From positions 42,936,846 through 43,000,845 of the forward strand of contig CM074193.1 of the NCBI GenBank assembly GCA_037179385.1: a stretch of 64,000 nt of DNA, given 5' to 3'. This stretch comes from Holothuria scabra (taxonomy: Eukaryota; Echinodermata; Holothuroidea; Aspidochirotida; Holothuriidae). Below are positions 13,116-24,530 of this stretch, piece by piece (positions within the stretch are counted from its first letter, which is position 1; each line of letters opens with the position of its first letter). The notes beneath the pieces were generated by a model. That model was not told the origin of the DNA. It saw only the letters and a list, made by a program, of their open reading frames with translations, and did not search any database. The position numbers and the translations under genes are program-made.

Positions 13116-13377
13116 TAACTGGTCTTTCAAAAAATTACCAAATTTGATCCAAATTGTTTGAGTCTGTTGCTGTCCGAAGTGAAGTTGTAATTCATAAGCC
13201 AATGGCTTCTCCCACATTCATGGTCGCTTAGTGTTGTAAAACAACTGCCCCTCAAGGCCTGATTATTATTGTTATTATACTCAGAGTAAAGCAATTGTTT
13301 GTTTTCATGAATTACACATTTAAAAACATCACAACGTTGATTGAAATGACTTCGGATCCCAAAGTAACATGTTGATG

Positions 13378-13577
13378 TATGTGACGGGGGCAGCCCAGCG
13401 GGGGACTGCAGCCCCCTTTCAATTGGCAAATACCTTGCTGAATTGGGTATGTAATGATACTTCAGATGGGCAGAGATTGTGCCCTTATGCCTGGTTAGGC
13501 ATTGTTAGTCAGGCAAAAAAATCACCTTTCTCTGAGAGAAAGAGTCCTGTACAGTGTGCTGGCACAGTGAAGGCAAA
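13378..13577 (+). repeat. Dispersed repeat, copy 1 of 3, ending at an ATG
   Basis: It shares GGGGACTGCAGCCCCC-like, TGGGCAGAGATTGTGCCC-like and GAGAAAGAGTCCTGTA segments with 14860-15060 and, in reverse, 15108-15312. The match to the third copy runs to within a few bases of the start codon of the 13578-14056 gene model, so the repeat would supply its leader. Confidence 0.65.
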
Positions 13578-14056
13578 ATGGAGAACGAATTGCTAGATAG
13601 GGTGGTATCCTCTCGTGATAGGAACTCCTGCAGTTTCATCAGGTTTTCCCAGAAGTTTGTTGCAGCAATTTTATTCATAGGTATAATAGGAGGTAAGGTG
13701 GGGAGACATAGACTGACATTTTGAAAGGAAAAACCAACGCAGTATAAATTGTTTATTTGGTAAGCCCTGTATATAGCTCGACTTAAAGCAGTATCACTGC
13801 TTTGGTTTTATGCACACTTTACTCTTCATAAGTGTCCTAAGAATTTTAAGACTGTGTAAACCTAAAACCTACTTCCTTCTTCACTTCAGGACCTTTTATG
13901 GTGGCCCTTGGACCCCTCCTTGGTGTTTGCCAAGCATTATTACAGCACTCGGGTTTTAGTTTCAATTGCCCCAGCTCATGGGCTGAAATTTTGTCTTATG
14001 ATAGATCATTCTTACTATCACTTATGTATTCCAGAGGAAGAAAAAATTACACCTAA
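13578..14056 (+). CDS. Candidate two-exon gene, 93-aa membrane protein (unrecognised)
   Basis: Exon 1 is 13578-13692: an ATG in a strong Kozak context (AAAATGG), an in-frame TGA upstream, and a GTAAGG donor. Exon 2 is 13890-14056, after a strong pyrimidine-rich acceptor (CTTCTTCACTTCAG). The exons join in phase 1 and end at TAA 14054-14056. The protein starts MENELLDRVVSSRDR and then has one long hydrophobic stretch at about residues 26-55 (KFVAAILFIGIIGG followed by PFMVALGPLLGV), which suggests a signal-anchor or tail in a membrane. The last 35 residues end in a basic SRGRKNYT. I recognise no family. Exon 1 is the more convincing part; exon 2 could belong to a longer or alternative transcript. 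The orientation matches the upstream gene. Confidence 0.4.
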
Positions 14057-14393
14057 CATTTGGGAGCTTTACTGGGCTTTGCACCCTTAGACCATACAAC
14101 TTTCACCCCCGTAATTCCCATCCATGAAAGGTAACTTGAGAGATAATTTGGTATTGTTCTCGGTGATGTTTGTGAGGTAATGATACAAATTATGATGAAA
14201 CTTTCCTTCCTACGTTTTGTTACATCGTCCTTCTCTGCCTGATTAAATCTTATCGCCTCAGGAAAGAAATGAAGCATACTACAAATACACTTGATGTAAT
14301 TAGGTTTCACATCTGATTAATTGACAGGTAATTTGATGTACAGTAGCAGATATACCAAAATGGACATAAAGTTACATAACATTTGGGGTAAGC

Positions 14394-14640
14394 TACATTC
14401 TTAAAACACCGTGGTTAAATTTAACCAGGATCGGTGCTATGTTTACGCCAACATTATCCTGGTTCATGATTCCATGAAATCTGGGTTAAACTATTGCAAA
14501 TCCTGGTTAAAGTAATCCAAATTCTTATTAAATTAACTAGGATTTGAGTTAATTTAACCAGGAAACTTAACCAGGATTGTGTTGGAGTAAAAAGAACACC
14601 GATTCTGGTTAAATTAGACCCCGATGTTTTAAGGAGTGTA
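14394..14640. mobile_element. 247-bp MITE with long inverted ends (TACAYTC..TTAAAACA)
   Basis: The first and last roughly 45 bp are inverted copies: TACATTCTTAAAACACCGTG at the left and the reverse complement of GATGTTTTAAGGAGTGTA at the right, then AATTTAACCAG and ATCGGTG in both. The interior is itself repetitive, with several CCTGGTTAA motifs. There is no ORF. Confidence 0.8.
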
Positions 14641-14859
14641 ACAGGCCAGTCAAGTATGTGTTACTTTTTTTTTTACGCAAGACCGTATATGTTACATAGG
14701 AAAATAAACTGTCCAAAATTTTTCTTTTTTTTCTTTTTTCTTTTTTTCTTTTTACTTACTAGCTGTAACTTTGGTTACTTCATGCTCTAAAATGATAATA
14801 TTTAGCACCAAAAGTGCATCATCAGTGATTTTGTACATGTTTTATCATATGCATGACTG

Positions 14860-15060
14860 TATGCGACGGAAGGCCGGGCTGTGACCCCAAATTGGCCAAG
14901 ACCTTGCTTGCTGAATGGGGCAGACTTCAGTGCCTCAGTGGGGCAGAAATTATGCCCTTGTTGGGGATCTTGATAAGGGTGGCAAAAGGTCGCCACCCTG
15001 GAGAAAAAGACTCCCTTATTGTTATGGTCATATGCCAAAACAGGGAGCTACCGGTTGCCT
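14860..15060 (+). repeat. Dispersed repeat, copy 2 of 3
   Basis: A diverged copy of 13378-13577: CCTTGCTTGCTGAATGGGGC, then GGGGCAGAAATTATGCCC and a GGAGAAAAAGACTCCCTTAT segment in the same order. No protein family is evident. Confidence 0.55.
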
Positions 15061-15107
15061 TACCAAACATAGAATAAATAACTTTTGAACACTAATCCAA
15101 GCTTTGT

Positions 15108-15312
15108 TTTCTTTTCTAAAGTGGCCATCATTGCCATACAGGACTCTTTCTCACAGGGAGATGTGACTTTTTCCTGACTCCAGGTGCCCAACCGGAGCTT
15201 AATCTCTGCACCACTGAGGGACCACAGTATGCCCGATTTGGGAAGGTAATGGCCATTTGTGGGGTTGCAGCCCCCTACCCTACCCCCGTCCAGTACGGCC
15301 CAAAAGGCCCTG
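15108..15312 (-). repeat. Dispersed repeat, copy 3 of 3 (inverted)
   Basis: The reverse complement contains GGGGGCTGCAACCCC, GGTGCAGAGATTAAGC, CAGGAAAAAGTCACATCTCC and GAGAAAGAGTCCTGTATGGC in the order of the copies at 13378 and 14860. Confidence 0.6.
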
Positions 15313-15366
15313 CTCATCACATCAGAGCCAGTGAGTGCTACAGGTCGTAACTCACAGAATAAAGAT

Positions 15367-15640
15367 AAAGGTCCTCTCACCCCAACCATCAATTATCGTA
15401 GTTGGCTACAAAAATTACCTATTGGCTCAGTTCTTTGATTGGCGGCAGCTAGTTCAAGCAATGCAGAGTATTAAAGCTTATATTTCACAGCATGAACTGT
15501 GCTGTGAGTGTTATGGTTTATACACATTGCTTTTTTATAGTAGCCCAGAAGCAATGAAATGAGATTGCAAATGGAACAGGATGAATTTTAAACAATTATG
15601 GGAGGCAAAAATAAGAAGTTTAGGAAGTTTTGGCCTTTAA
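15367..15640. mobile_element. Diverged member of the AAAGG/CTCACCCCAA MITE family
   Basis: It begins AAAGGTCCTCTCACCCCAAC and ends near GGCCTTT at about 15638. The interior shares CAGCATGAACTGTGCTGTGA-like and CTAGTTCAAGCAATGCAGAG-like segments with 50129-50366. Ends are less well kept than in the copies at 4775 and 37940. Confidence 0.55.
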
Positions 15641-16969
15641 GCCTGTACAGATGGAGTGTGTGGACTCATTACACATACACTTTTTTCCTCCATGATTAGC
15701 CTATTTTTCAAAGCAATTGGCATTTTCAAAAGTGGACTCAGTCTTTGAGATTGTAAAGTTAAAGTCACAAGGTAAGGTTCAGTGAAGTAAGCAATTTTTA
15801 TGTGAAGGGGGTGGGGGCATGCAGTATGTTGAGTGATTGCCGATAGGGGGAGGGGTCTAAGGGAGAGGGTTTCCCTTTCTCTTTTGAAAATTCTTGGCCT
15901 TTTTAAGGAGCTTAAGTGCAAAATGGTGCAAGATTTTTAATGTTACAGGAATAGTCCTGAAAGTTGTATTATGGTGGTTAATGGAGTAAACTGAACATTT
16001 TGTGTGTTTACATGCAATCAGATACCATGTACTCTACCGGTGCCTATTCGAAGTAAAATTTGTTTTTAAAATTGCATACCCTTAGGAGTCAAAGTAAAAG
16101 AGCATCAGTGGTGGGCTTAAGGGCATGTGAACATGTTAGTTTTTTACTTATTTTTATGCACGAAAAAATTAATTCTACCATAAATACAATACTATCTAAG
16201 ATGAGCGTCACCATCAGTTGGTGTGGAGAGAAAAGAAAATTTTGAAAATTCTTTACTCCTCAGATGACCGAAAATTGTGTTTTCATGCTTTTAAAAGTGT
16301 ATGTAAATAGTCTTTATTTTTTAGATTTCCTCTGCAATAATAAAAAACCAGCAACTTGCGAAGAGATCAGAAATTTATCACAAAATGTACCATAACATTA
16401 GATGAAATGGTATTTAATCTTCATTGGGTAAACTGCAATGGAACTGAAAATATGCCAACGTTTCTCTATTGCAAGTCTTGGCTAAATTCAAGATCCGCTA
16501 AATTGATTCAATTGTCTATGTAACTGTCCGAACTCCGACTATAAATGGTTTTACTCCTAACACCTGTTACATGATAAATGTAAAACTATTGCTCACCGCA
16601 CCTGAACATCCTCCACTCCCCTGCCCCTTTCTCGGACGTCTTTACCGGCTGCGGAACGAGCCTAAGGGATTGCCCCCTTCCCACTTTGAATTTTATTGTA
16701 AAAGTTGGTGTCCTTACATGCAATCTGGTGACTGATATGCTACCGTCTGTGAGGAAGGGGGCGTGGTGGCATGGCCCAGTCCCCTCCCTGGTAAGATCAA
16801 ATTTATTGATGCCCATCATAAAATAACAATGGAAAGAAGCACTCACTTAAAAAATGAATAAATAAAGTTATCTATGCATCTTACAATGTACCGGTACGTA
16901 ACACTTCAATTTTTTATTTTTAGATATTATTTATCTTATTTAAATAAAAAATAAAACAACAAATTTTTG

Positions 16970-17062
16970 GCCGGTCTCGAAGCGAGACCGGGACAATTTT
17001 CGAGACCACAGGGGTCCGAGACCGAGACCACAGGGTGTCGAGACTGAGACCAGAAAAAAAAA
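16970..17062. repeat. Hairpin and GAGACC-rich cluster
   Basis: GGCCGGTCTCGAAGCGAGAC followed by CGG makes a perfect hairpin. GAGACC or GAGACT then recurs several times in about 60 bp, ending in a 17-A run. I cannot assign it to a known family. Confidence 0.5.
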
Positions 17063-17139
17063 AAAAAAACGGTCTGGAGCACTACAACACTGATGGCTAC
17101 AGTATATGTTTCTTTTTGCCTGCTAAAAACGGACACATA

Positions 17140-17500
17140 CAAGACCAGCTAAACGAATAACATATAGGCAACAACCAAAGAACCGAACACTAAGAACACC
17201 CTCTCAAACGAAACAAAACCCACCATCACCCTCCTGAACAGTCACAGATACCCGAAACAGAAACGCAACACCAGAACAAATCACTATCGCCCAACAACAA
17301 AAACCGAAACATCAAGAACACCAGACCAATTCACCATCACCAACAACAATTGCCCCGAAGGGCCACAAGCCCAAAGGGGCATAAGGAGCAGGGGTCCACT
17401 TGCTTATATTTATAGTATGTAGAGTATGTATACTATATACACCCTTCCAAAGCAAAAAAAAAAAAAAAAAAAACCCAGCCCCGAAGGGACCGAACCAGCA
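17140..17500 (+). repeat. A/C-rich, T-poor tract with internal poly-A, possible retroelement 3' end
   Basis: From about 17150 to 17400 the + strand is almost free of T and dominated by A and C (for example AACAACCAAAGAACCGAACA), quite unlike the flanks. CCCCGAAGGG appears twice (in the 17350s and 17480s), the second time just after a poly-A run of about 20. Strong strand asymmetry plus A-tract suits the untranslated end of a retroelement, but no reverse-transcriptase ORF is adjacent. Confidence 0.35.
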
Positions 17501-17641
17501 CGTCCTCTCTCTTTGGAGAGTTGGAGACTTGAACTTGTTAGTACATTATGTTGACATGAATGCATTTGTCCTCCAATGAAGAAGGTAGGCTGTTATGTGC
17601 ATCTATTTTGATACACATCATTGTCCCATGTTTCTTTTCAG

Positions 17642-17728
17642 GTTACGGTACCCCGAGATGATTCGCCATTTTTAAATCCTGACCAGGTTATACCCGTTGG
17701 GAGAAGTAGAAAATGTTGCCACAAGTAA
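17642..17728 (+). CDS. Orphan terminal-exon-like ORF (28 codons)
   Basis: A strong acceptor (CATGTTTCTTTTCAG) is followed by an open frame encoding residues such as RDDSPFLNPDQVIPVGRSRK and ending in TAA 17726-17728. It would splice in phase 0 to the exon ending at 7612, making an alternative last exon for the 1-11041 gene, but it could equally belong to an unseen gene or be chance. Confidence 0.25.
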   Translation, partial: VTVPRDDSPFLNPDQVIPVGRSRKCCHK

Positions 17729-17921
17729 ATGTCATTGGAAATTAAGAATGGCTTCTGCTCATTGGCACATGGCAGGGTGTTATACAAGCGATAATTATAT
17801 AAAAATTAACCGATAATGCAAAAACAACCGAAAATGAAAAAAATCCCGATAATGTAAAAAAAATACTGATAATATAGAAAGTGTCCTAACGAGGATGACG
17901 TATGGTCCTATACCAACAGGA

Positions 17922-19702
17922 CAGGGGTGGCGCCAGGATTTGCCCGACAGGGGGCCAAGCTCCCCGACAGGGCGGTCAGCATCTCAAGACCCCGACAAAG
18001 GCGATGAGAAGAACCCCGTTGAACGTGACAGATTTTGAGGCGCACAAAGCGCGCCGAAATTTCAGACTTCCTTTTGACAAATACTTTAAAGTCTGGAATT
18101 TATTTTGAAGAAAAAAATTAAAATTTTTGAAGGCAATTTAACTTTTATAAAGTCGGTGTGTGTATTGAAGAAACTGTCCTTCATATGGGCAAAATCAAAA
18201 ACATTTGCAACAGCTGAAATTCTGTTGGGTCCATGCATTTAATCGTGCTAGGCCTACGTACTAATGTCTTAAGAAGTGACTAGAAGTTTGCCCGAAAAGT
18301 TTTCCCTTGTTTGAACCAGGATTTGAAAATGTAGAGCTTATTATATTGCAGAAATTTTGGGTTTTAATATAAATAATTTGTTTTTAGTAAGGTTATAATG
18401 AAAAATTTTGGTTCTTTATTAAGTGTAATGCCTTTCAAGAGCAAAATTAGGTAAAATATCGGGGTGATTAATAGAGCTGGTTTCGGTTCTTTGTTGTATT
18501 GAGTATCCATCGAAACTTGAAACTTTTCCCATTCTTAACAATCTGATGTTTATCTTGGGTAAAATTGTAATTTTATGACAGATTTTGGGAGGTTTTAAGA
18601 AAAATCAAGTAGGGTGTGATCTGTAATTTTGTTGGGCTTACTGAATATCATCAGGCAGACTAAGACCCTCGGACCATATTGGAAAACTTTCCCGCGGAAA
18701 ATGTTTGGTTTCCCATATTTTTTAAGTTGTATATTCATCTATTGAAAAATAGGTGTACGAAAGCGTTTCAGTTTGGGAGGGGCAGAATTGTTTTTGTTTA
18801 TTTTTCTGTCCGAAAAATGTAATCCTTCCCGAACGACTATCTAAGTAGAGCGAGTAGATATTTTTGAAAAATTGAGAACCCACAGACAGCATGAAACCTC
18901 ATTTCCCGTGTTGGTAACTGGAAACAAAGCAATCACTATTTGAGCTTTCTTTCGCTACAAAGTTTTCACCTTGAAATACTTCCCCAAAACGAAGAATAAT
19001 ATGCAAGCATCCATTGTTCTGTTAAGTAATCTGTTCGGCTAGGACACTATCTAAGTGAAGCGCCACTATCAGTTGGAACGGAACGTACAGAAAATTGTTA
19101 AAAAATCTAACCTCAGAAAGCGGGAAATGGCATTTCCCAGACTTGTAACTAGAAATGAAGCAGTCGTTATTTTGAGCTTTCCTTTAGAATGAAAGTTTCA
19201 CTTCAATAGAAAAAAAACCCAACTTACTAAGTGATCAGAAAATTACCAGATGAAGGGTACGGTACTGCCACAATTAGATGTAATATTATGTCTCTTTTCG
19301 GGGAAAACTAAACAACGGAATTGAAAACGAAAATTGAAAAAATAAGTTCATGATCATCCATTCAGTAACTTCAGTCCTTTACTTTTGTCACAGTTTTTAG
19401 GACTCCAAAAAAGGCTGTTCTTTACCGACGGGGGATGAGATAGGACAAGGTACACGGAATGAGGTAAAACAGAGCTAAGAAGAAGTGACTGAAATCGACT
19501 CCAATATGCATTAAAATAGCATTACAAAACAAAAAATTGTTCAAAATTACCCACCTTGTAACTTCAGTCCTTGTAGGGTTTTTTATTTTTTTTTTTATTT
19601 TTAGGCCTCCCCGACGAAATCGTCGACCTTCTCCGACGGGGGCCAGTGTTCCCCGACGGGGGGGGGGGGGTGTGCCCCCCCCCCCCACTGGTTCCACCCC
19701 TG
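17922..19702. mobile_element. 1.78-kb non-autonomous hAT-like element with perfect 8-bp TSD
   Basis: Direct CAACAGGA lies immediately outside both ends (17914-17921 and 19703-19710). The termini are inverted: CAGGGGTGGCGCCAG at the left and the reverse complement of CTGGTTCCACCCCTG at the right, followed inside by GGGGGCC and CCCCGAC motifs on both sides. The interior holds two R1 segments (about 18832-18990 and 19043-19215) and a G tract facing a C tract near 19660-19690. No transposase-like ORF remains. The 8-bp duplication and CAG-type termini are what is expected of hAT superfamily derivatives. Confidence 0.82.
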
Positions 19703-19889
19703 CAACAGGAGTGTATATGTGCGAGTTTATGAAGGTAGGCAGGTAGTTGGCAGGCGGGCAGGGCGGGAAAGCAAATAGGCAGGTTCGTGGATGCCTACGT
19801 ATTTACAAGCGTACGTGCGTATGTAACCAGTGTGAATTTATTGGTCTATTGAATTCACTGTTTGTTGTGTCTGAGTGTACCCTTCATTA

Positions 19890-21064
19890 CGGGAGTAGCC
19901 AGGACTTTTTATGGGGGGGGGGGGGGGCTGCTATTTATTTAAGCAGGGAGGTGGATCTCCATCTAATAACACCTCCCTGATTTAAGTACCCTAAGATGTG
20001 ATCTGGTGCTAACATCATTTGCATCATTAGCATAACTTAAAGTCAGATTTTTGAGATGGTGTTTTTTTTCTTGTAATGGTAATATCAGGGAGTTGTAATA
20101 TATACATATATTTACACCTACGAATAGTTTTATACATATATAAACATGTGTGTGTATGATATGCATGTATAGGAATAGGCTATATGCATTTTCCATGTAC
20201 TTATGCATTTTACATTTGTCATGTCACTTGTTCCAGCATGTCTCCTGAATGGGAAAACGTGGAACCAGTTGTTGGAGATGGTCATCAAATGTGTAAATTT
20301 GTAGTGATGTGTAGGAATTTTTAGAATGTGAAAAGGTTAGGTCGACATTTGGCAAGCAAAGTGCAAAAATTGGGGGAAAAATAGTGTGTCCCAGAGTTGC
20401 CCACTCACAGTTGCTTCCGGTTATTGAGGGAAACTGCCTCCATTCTCCCCTTACAACGAATCCTTCCTCTTCTTCAGAAAAAAAAAATAATTTCCTGCTT
20501 TTGAATGTGTTATTTTTTTAAATTGCTCTTGAACAGGGCGATTGTGTTCTGCATGTTATGGCTTGTGTATTGTTTTAAATTCAAGTCGGACGTTAACTCT
20601 CAAATCATTTCCTTGTCAGTGCCATGACATGACGTGTAAGCAGAAACAGTTATTTGTGCCACTGTCTGACTGTTGAAGTCATTCTGCTGGACCATTTCCT
20701 TATTATGAGGTTGTCATACAGTGTTGTGACGTTACATATAAATGCATGATGTCACGAATCATTTCCCATAACAGTTCCATGTAACTGATAGTAAATCAGA
20801 CAAGTCTCACTTAAAGCATTACAGTACAGTACCTGCTTAGGCGTACGTGGAAATTTTTTATGAGGGGGCAAAAACAATTTTTGCCCGAGTAATGGCACCA
20901 TTTATCGATAGTTTTCTCTTTTTTTGCCTGAATGGAACAGCAGTTTTTGCCTGAACTGGGAGGGCGAGTGCCCCCCCTCCCTCGTGCACTGTCCCGCCTC
21001 GTAGGTATATGAGTACATGTAGTGAATAGCACACATAATTTAGATATTTTAAACATTGGTTCAT
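19890..21064. other. Intergenic sequence, G tract and AT-rich stretch
   Basis: GAGTAGCCAGGACTTTTTAT followed by 15 G (19913-19927) is another terminus of the poly-G hAT-like family. A TA/CA-rich simple stretch lies near 20095-20170. A possible tiny terminal exon near 20239 was considered and not accepted. Nothing else was recognised. Confidence 0.5.
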
Positions 21065-22735
21065 TTAGACCAGGCGGAGAAGGGGGGGGGGGGGGTGGGG
21101 GTGGGGAGGGGGTATCGTCACCCGAAAGCGAAATTTATTGGACCAGGTGGATTTGGTCAATTTTGGGTCGCTGATTCCGAAAATCGAGGGTATACGGGCC
21201 ATATCCGGGCTTTTGTGCGCCATTTTGACGTTTAAAGTTCAAAGGGCGCCCTCTATTTATCAAAAATTACGTTTTCTCCATATATTACGGTCCAATCATT
21301 AACTGATGTGAGATTTGGTTCTAAAATTCTGTAAATATAATGTCAACTGATAACTACGGGGAAATATTAGTATTCATATTAATATGCTAATTAGATAAGG
21401 TTAAAGGTCAAGTAATAATGTTAGCAGAGAAAAAGGCCGAGAGTTTGAGTCATGGGAAATTACATCAAAATAGACCTGCCTTACACCCTACAAACACAAT
21501 AGATACTAATTTTGGAGCAAGTGGCAGGGTTGGCGCTATCTGACGACCCCTGCCTCCCCACCTGGGAACAATGGACCCCTTTTGAAGAATTAAATTGTAT
21601 AAGTGTAATGCCGACAACTAGGGTTGTGTTGGTCATCGCACGATCGTGGTTTGTAAGTTGACTCCTTTCTCCAGTTATTAATTATAGGTACAATATATAC
21701 CATTGTAGTTATGGGGACAGATGTTGTACTAGTCATATCGAAAAGTTTCGATTATTAATCTCACAAATGCGTTAAAGTGTATGGGCGTTTGTTATTGTTC
21801 GTTTTTCGCTTGATGTTGTGCTTGGGGTTGTGATTTAAGGTCTGGCAAATTTGGATTTGTGATGTCCATGCTATTACACACACACAGTTAATACTTTTTT
21901 GATTGGGCACACCTTTTAATTTTGTCGTAAAACATTTATTTACGGGAATTGATATCCTTAAGCAAAAATTTGCTTTTCACCCCAAATTTATAATTTAGAG
22001 GACTAATACTTTTAACCACAAATTTATCGAAATGGCTAAACGCGTTTCTGGATGTCATAGGTAGCAGGGGGGAAAGAGTTGGTGTTATTTGGTGAAATTG
22101 GGTCTATAATTTTGTCGTAAACCGCGTTTGTGTGACATAAAATGACGCTTTATTTGGGGGAAATTCCCCAAAATTATGACGTCACAAACTTTTGAAATCG
22201 TCAAAAATCATATATTTCGAATGAAAATTGGTGTTTCATGGGTTGCTTTCACCTAGACATATCATTTCGAAGCATAATTAGAAATTTTGGTGTAAAATGA
22301 GCACATGACCGTTTTTGTAAAAAAAAACTTTCGATATGGTTGTCCAATCAAGGCTTGACATATAACATCTGTCGGAGAGAACATTAAAGTGATTTCATTT
22401 ACCGAGCCTTAGTCGGCACGGTTCTCAGAATCGGTTCCCGCTCTATGGCATAGGGAGGAATATGTGCATAAAAGTGCCATTAACAGTTGATGTGTACGAA
22501 GGCGTGGTCGAGGAATTGCTCAAATGCCTGGTAAGCAGGGTAAGTGGGCTCAGAATAGGCTCAGGAGAGAATTTTTAAGTGCATCTAAGTGGCTCATTTT
22601 CAGGGGTGGTGTTACCTGGGGCCGGAAGTTCGGATTTACTTGGAGTGGGAAATCTCGATCCCTTGTGGGACAGTGGTTACTCCTTCGGATAGCCTTGTGC
22701 CAGGAAATATATATAATGTATATATAAAAATTGTC
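21065..22735 (+). repeat. Left arm of a 3.5-kb inverted repeat (fold-back)
   Basis: It begins TTAGACCAGGCGGAGAAG and pairs in reverse with 23520-24530. Matching landmarks include GGGCGCCCTCTATTTATC, CATATCCGGGCTTTTGTGCG, CGCACGATCGTGGTTTGTAA and AAGTTCGGATTTACTTGG. By eye the arms are similar but clearly diverged, with small indels. The arm is longer than its partner mainly because of an insertion at 21734-22338. No transposase or other protein is evident. Confidence 0.85.
21734..22338. mobile_element. 605-bp insertion in the left arm with inverted CATATCGAAA ends
   Basis: The segment starts CATATCGAAAAGTTT and ends with its inverse (AAACTTTCGATATG). It is missing from the matching place in the right arm, where sequence around 23878-23908 goes straight from the TTGTCCAATC side to the ATGGGGA side. 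That gives an internal filled-site/empty-site comparison. A clear target duplication was not found. Confidence 0.65.
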
Positions 22736-23519
22736 ACGTTTAGCTAAGGAATCATAAAGTATCAAGCACTTTTGCAGTTTGCTTGGCCCTTGTGGTACTT
22801 TCTGCCATTGTTCCATGAAAGACAAGTACTCTGTTTGGTCACTGAAAGAAAGGTCAAGTGAACTTTAACTCCATCATCTCCTGCTTGGGTAGGAAATTAA
22901 TATGTCAAGCATTTAAAGATTGATGTAAACATGTTTCATAGGCTACTTACTCAACTTTGGCTTCAAGTTTTCTCTGATGGACTTCTGACCACAACTTACT
23001 TTTCGCTACCAAAAATTTGGAATTTATTCCCTAAACTACATTTTTTCTGGAACTCGTCTCAAACTCCTATGCACTCATATGCAATACACGTAAGACTGAC
23101 CTTTGTAATAAATCAATGAGCTATTCTATCACAATCGCACCTTTAAAACCAATATTATTGACGTATTACTTACGTAGGCTATTGGGGTAGAATTGCACCA
23201 AAATTCATGGGTGATCTTCACTCCACTTCCCCCTTTGGTTCAAGGCTTCGCCAAATCTGCCGATTGAGCCTGCAACGTAGGTGGGAAGATGTTCGAGACG
23301 TGTCTATAGCCCTCTCCCCTCCACACACGTATGCACACATTTCTGCCAAGAGCATTTTAGTCTGCTTCAAAATGGCATTCGTGTGACTTTAATTTGACTA
23401 AAAAGGCGGAACAGATGGCAGTGGGATTTTTTTCCATGGGGTCTTTAGTGAGAGGCGGATAGCAAATTGAAGGTAATGACATAAATTGCACATGTTATAA
23501 CTTGAAAGCATATATCTTG

Positions 23520-24530
23520 CGCATTTTTATATTTATTTTTTCGTATATTTCCCGTTACAATGCTATCCGAAGCAGTAATATCATTGTCCCACAAGGGATC
23601 GAGATTTCCCAAGTAAATCCGAACTTCCGGCTCCAGGTAACACCATCCCTGCAAATGACCCACTTAAATGAATAGTCGCGCACTTAAAAATTCGCTCCTA
23701 AGCCTATTCTGAGCCCGCAGGCAGTTGAGCTACTCCTTCGATCACGCCTTCGAACACATCCATGTGAATGCACATAGAGCGGGGATCGATTCTTCGAAAC
23801 GTGCCGATTATGACTCGGCAAATGAAATTACTTTAAATGTTCTGTCCAAATGCAATTTATGTCAAGCCTTGATTGGACAACACTGGTTCTATATTTGTTC
23901 CCCATAATTACAATGGTATATATTGTATATAATTGATAACTGGAGAAAGAAATCAACTTACAAACCACGATCGTGCGATGACCAACACAACCCTAGTTGT
24001 CGGCATTACACTTATACAATTTAATTCTTCAAAAGGGGCCCATTGTTTCCAGGTGGGGAGGCAGGGGGTCGTCAGATAGCGCCAGCCCCGCCTCTTGCTC
24101 TAAAAGGAGTATTTGTAGGAGTGTTTGTAGGGTGTAAGGCAGGTCTATTTTGATGTAATTTCCCATGACTCAAACCCTCGGCCTATTTCTCTGCTAACAC
24201 TTTAACTTGACCTTTAACCTTATCTAATTAGCATATTAATATGAATACTAATATTTCCCCGTAGTTATCAGTTGACATTATATTTTCAGAATATTAGAAC
24301 CAAATCTCACATCAGTTAATGAATGGACCATAAATATGTGGAGATTACGCGATTTTTGATAAATAGAGGGCGCCCTTTGATATTTAAACGTTAAAATGGC
24401 GCACAAAAGCCCGGATATGGCCCGTATACTCTCGATTTTCGGAATCAGCGACCCAAAATTGACCAAATCTACCTGGTCCCATAAATTTTGCTTTCGGGTG
24501 ACGATACCCCCTCTTCTCCGCCTGGTCTAA
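23520..24530 (-). repeat. Right arm of the 3.5-kb inverted repeat
   Basis: The reverse complement of the left arm lacks the 605-bp insert. The arm ends at CCTGGTCTAA (24521-24530). The adjoining 24535-24600 (GGCAAAATTCGAAGTCCTGG and on to GCTACCATA) is also repetitive and matches the reverse of 48430-48495. The roughly 780-bp loop between the arms (22736-23519) shows no coding signal. Confidence 0.85.

Noticed and set aside
20239..20303. Possible terminal exon after TTGTTCCAG, with two short open frames
   Set aside because: Two frames look equally plausible over about 20 codons. Phase would allow joining to 13692, but there is no independent support.
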